Origin: Roridomyces roridus
Taxonomy: Eukaryota > Basidiomycota > Agaricomycetes > Agaricales > Mycenaceae
Assembly: GCA_029378245.1 (NCBI GenBank)
Contig: JARKIF010000029.1
Span: forward strand, 372,001-436,000
Direction: 5' to 3'
Length of the DNA: 64,000 nucleotides
Part shown: positions 63,380 through 64,000 of the stretch, piece by piece
How positions within the stretch are numbered: the stretch's first letter is position 1
Layout of the letters: each line of letters begins with the position of its first letter
Made by a program: the position numbers and the translations under genes
Notes under the pieces: model-generated
What the model was told of the DNA's origin: nothing
The model's input: only the letters and a program-made list of their open reading frames with translations
Databases searched by the model: none

Positions 63380-64000
63380 GTATGCCATCAATGACAATGA
63401 CATCTTTTCTTAGACGCGCTGCGGCGCTTGATCCCCACAATCTGCCGGTACTCTGTTTGTGGAAAGTGTAGGGTTTCGTGTTATTGCAGGTGCGCGTGTG
63501 ATGCTACCTCGAGTCTGGCTGGTTTTCTTAGGAACACAAAGGGCTCTGCAAGACGCGCGTCAAGCACCGGGAGATGGAGAGCAAAGTTGAGGTTCAGGCG
63601 CTCCGTACCAAGAGGATCTTTGTCTCCAACGCTGTCATTCAGAAGTGGTACTACGATAATGTGGATATCGTCGATTACATCGTGCGTCACCTCCCTGCGT
63701 CTATCGGCGTTTCTTACATAAATAGACTTCCGCGTGCAGATTGCACAAACCCTCGAACTCTACAAGGGCCGCGCCGACTCGCTCTGGCGGACACACGCTG
63801 TGGCTCTCTTCGTAGATGGCGGGAGGAAGGCGCGTCTGCCTCTTCCACCGACCTCGAATTCGACGACGCCGAAGCAGTTTCTTTTCCGAGAATCGCTGGG
63901 CGCCTCACGCCCGAGTTGATGGACGTTGTGACCGCGGGTGCCGGGAAGAAAACTGTCCTTGTGCTTGTACCGAATCAGGATATGGGGCTTGTGGTGGTTG
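63380..64000 (+). CDS. Unrecognised gene, partial at right edge
   Basis: Coding-like pieces on the plus strand with possible introns: EHKGLCKTRVKHREMESKVE and VSNAVIQKWYYDNVDIVDYI, then IAQTLELYKGRADSL. A different frame, FPRIAGRLTPELMDVVTAGA to the edge, is also open. No domain was recognised and the exon joints are not settled. The 3' end lies outside the window. Confidence 0.35.

Noticed and set aside
1..64000. A prokaryotic-style operon, defence island or biosynthetic cluster
   Set aside because: Genes are eukaryotic with introns and the neighbours do not form a shared pathway.

Overview
The window looks like nuclear DNA of a mushroom-forming basidiomycete (Agaricomycetes). Genes carry many roughly 50-60 nt introns with GT-AG (rarely GC-AG) ends. 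The gene content fits: a large family of F-box/LRR-like genes in several states of decay, MYND zinc-finger paralogues, a Dal5-type MFS permease, a CsbD-like small protein, an FMO and a TAP-type alpha/beta hydrolase. No mitochondrial, viral or bacterial signature was seen. All gene models were spliced by eye from the sequence.

Layout. 1-0.65 kb: end of a minus-strand Copia element (gag, PBS and LTR). 0.69-7.85 kb: one host gene (minus strand) broken by an 8-bp-TSD MITE at its first splice donor and by a TIR element that itself contains an intact Copia element (1266-5967) with identical LTRs. 8.2-12.1 kb: a Sur7/PalI-like membrane protein and a roughly 19-exon MFS permease. 12.8-15.6 kb: a cluster of tRNA-like repeats around a small hypothetical gene, then a SINE with a 16-bp TSD. 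16.2-20.4 kb: a Cys-rich small protein, an NAD(P)-binding epimerase/reductase and a CsbD-like gene. 21-24.7 kb: a TA-flanked Tc1/mariner-type element and an F-box pseudogene with a TA-flanked MITE. 25.3-27.7 kb: an FMO. 28.9-31.8 kb: an amidohydrolase gene carrying three independent insertions. 31.9-38.3 kb: an F-box remnant, a decayed minisatellite, a GGCGCC-rich TIR element and a large nested foldback. 38.4-42.1 kb: two divergent paralogues of a Gly-rich small protein around inverted repeats. 42.4-43.3 kb: a PHO80-like cyclin. 44.8-55.5 kb: three tandem MYND genes, the first a pseudogene with a hAT-like insertion, followed by a second full-length Copia element. 55.7-64 kb: an alpha/beta hydrolase, three F-box genes, another hAT-like element and a partial gene at the right edge.

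The main theme is repeated, well-delimited transposon insertion into genes. Several empty sites can be inferred by removing the element and one TSD copy, and the flanking coding frames then rejoin. Two full-length Copia elements contrast. One appears intact with LTRs that look identical. The other has near-identical LTRs but an Asn in place of a catalytic RT Asp and a disrupted primer-binding site. The Copia PBS sequence matches the half-tRNA initiator-Met priming known from Drosophila copia.
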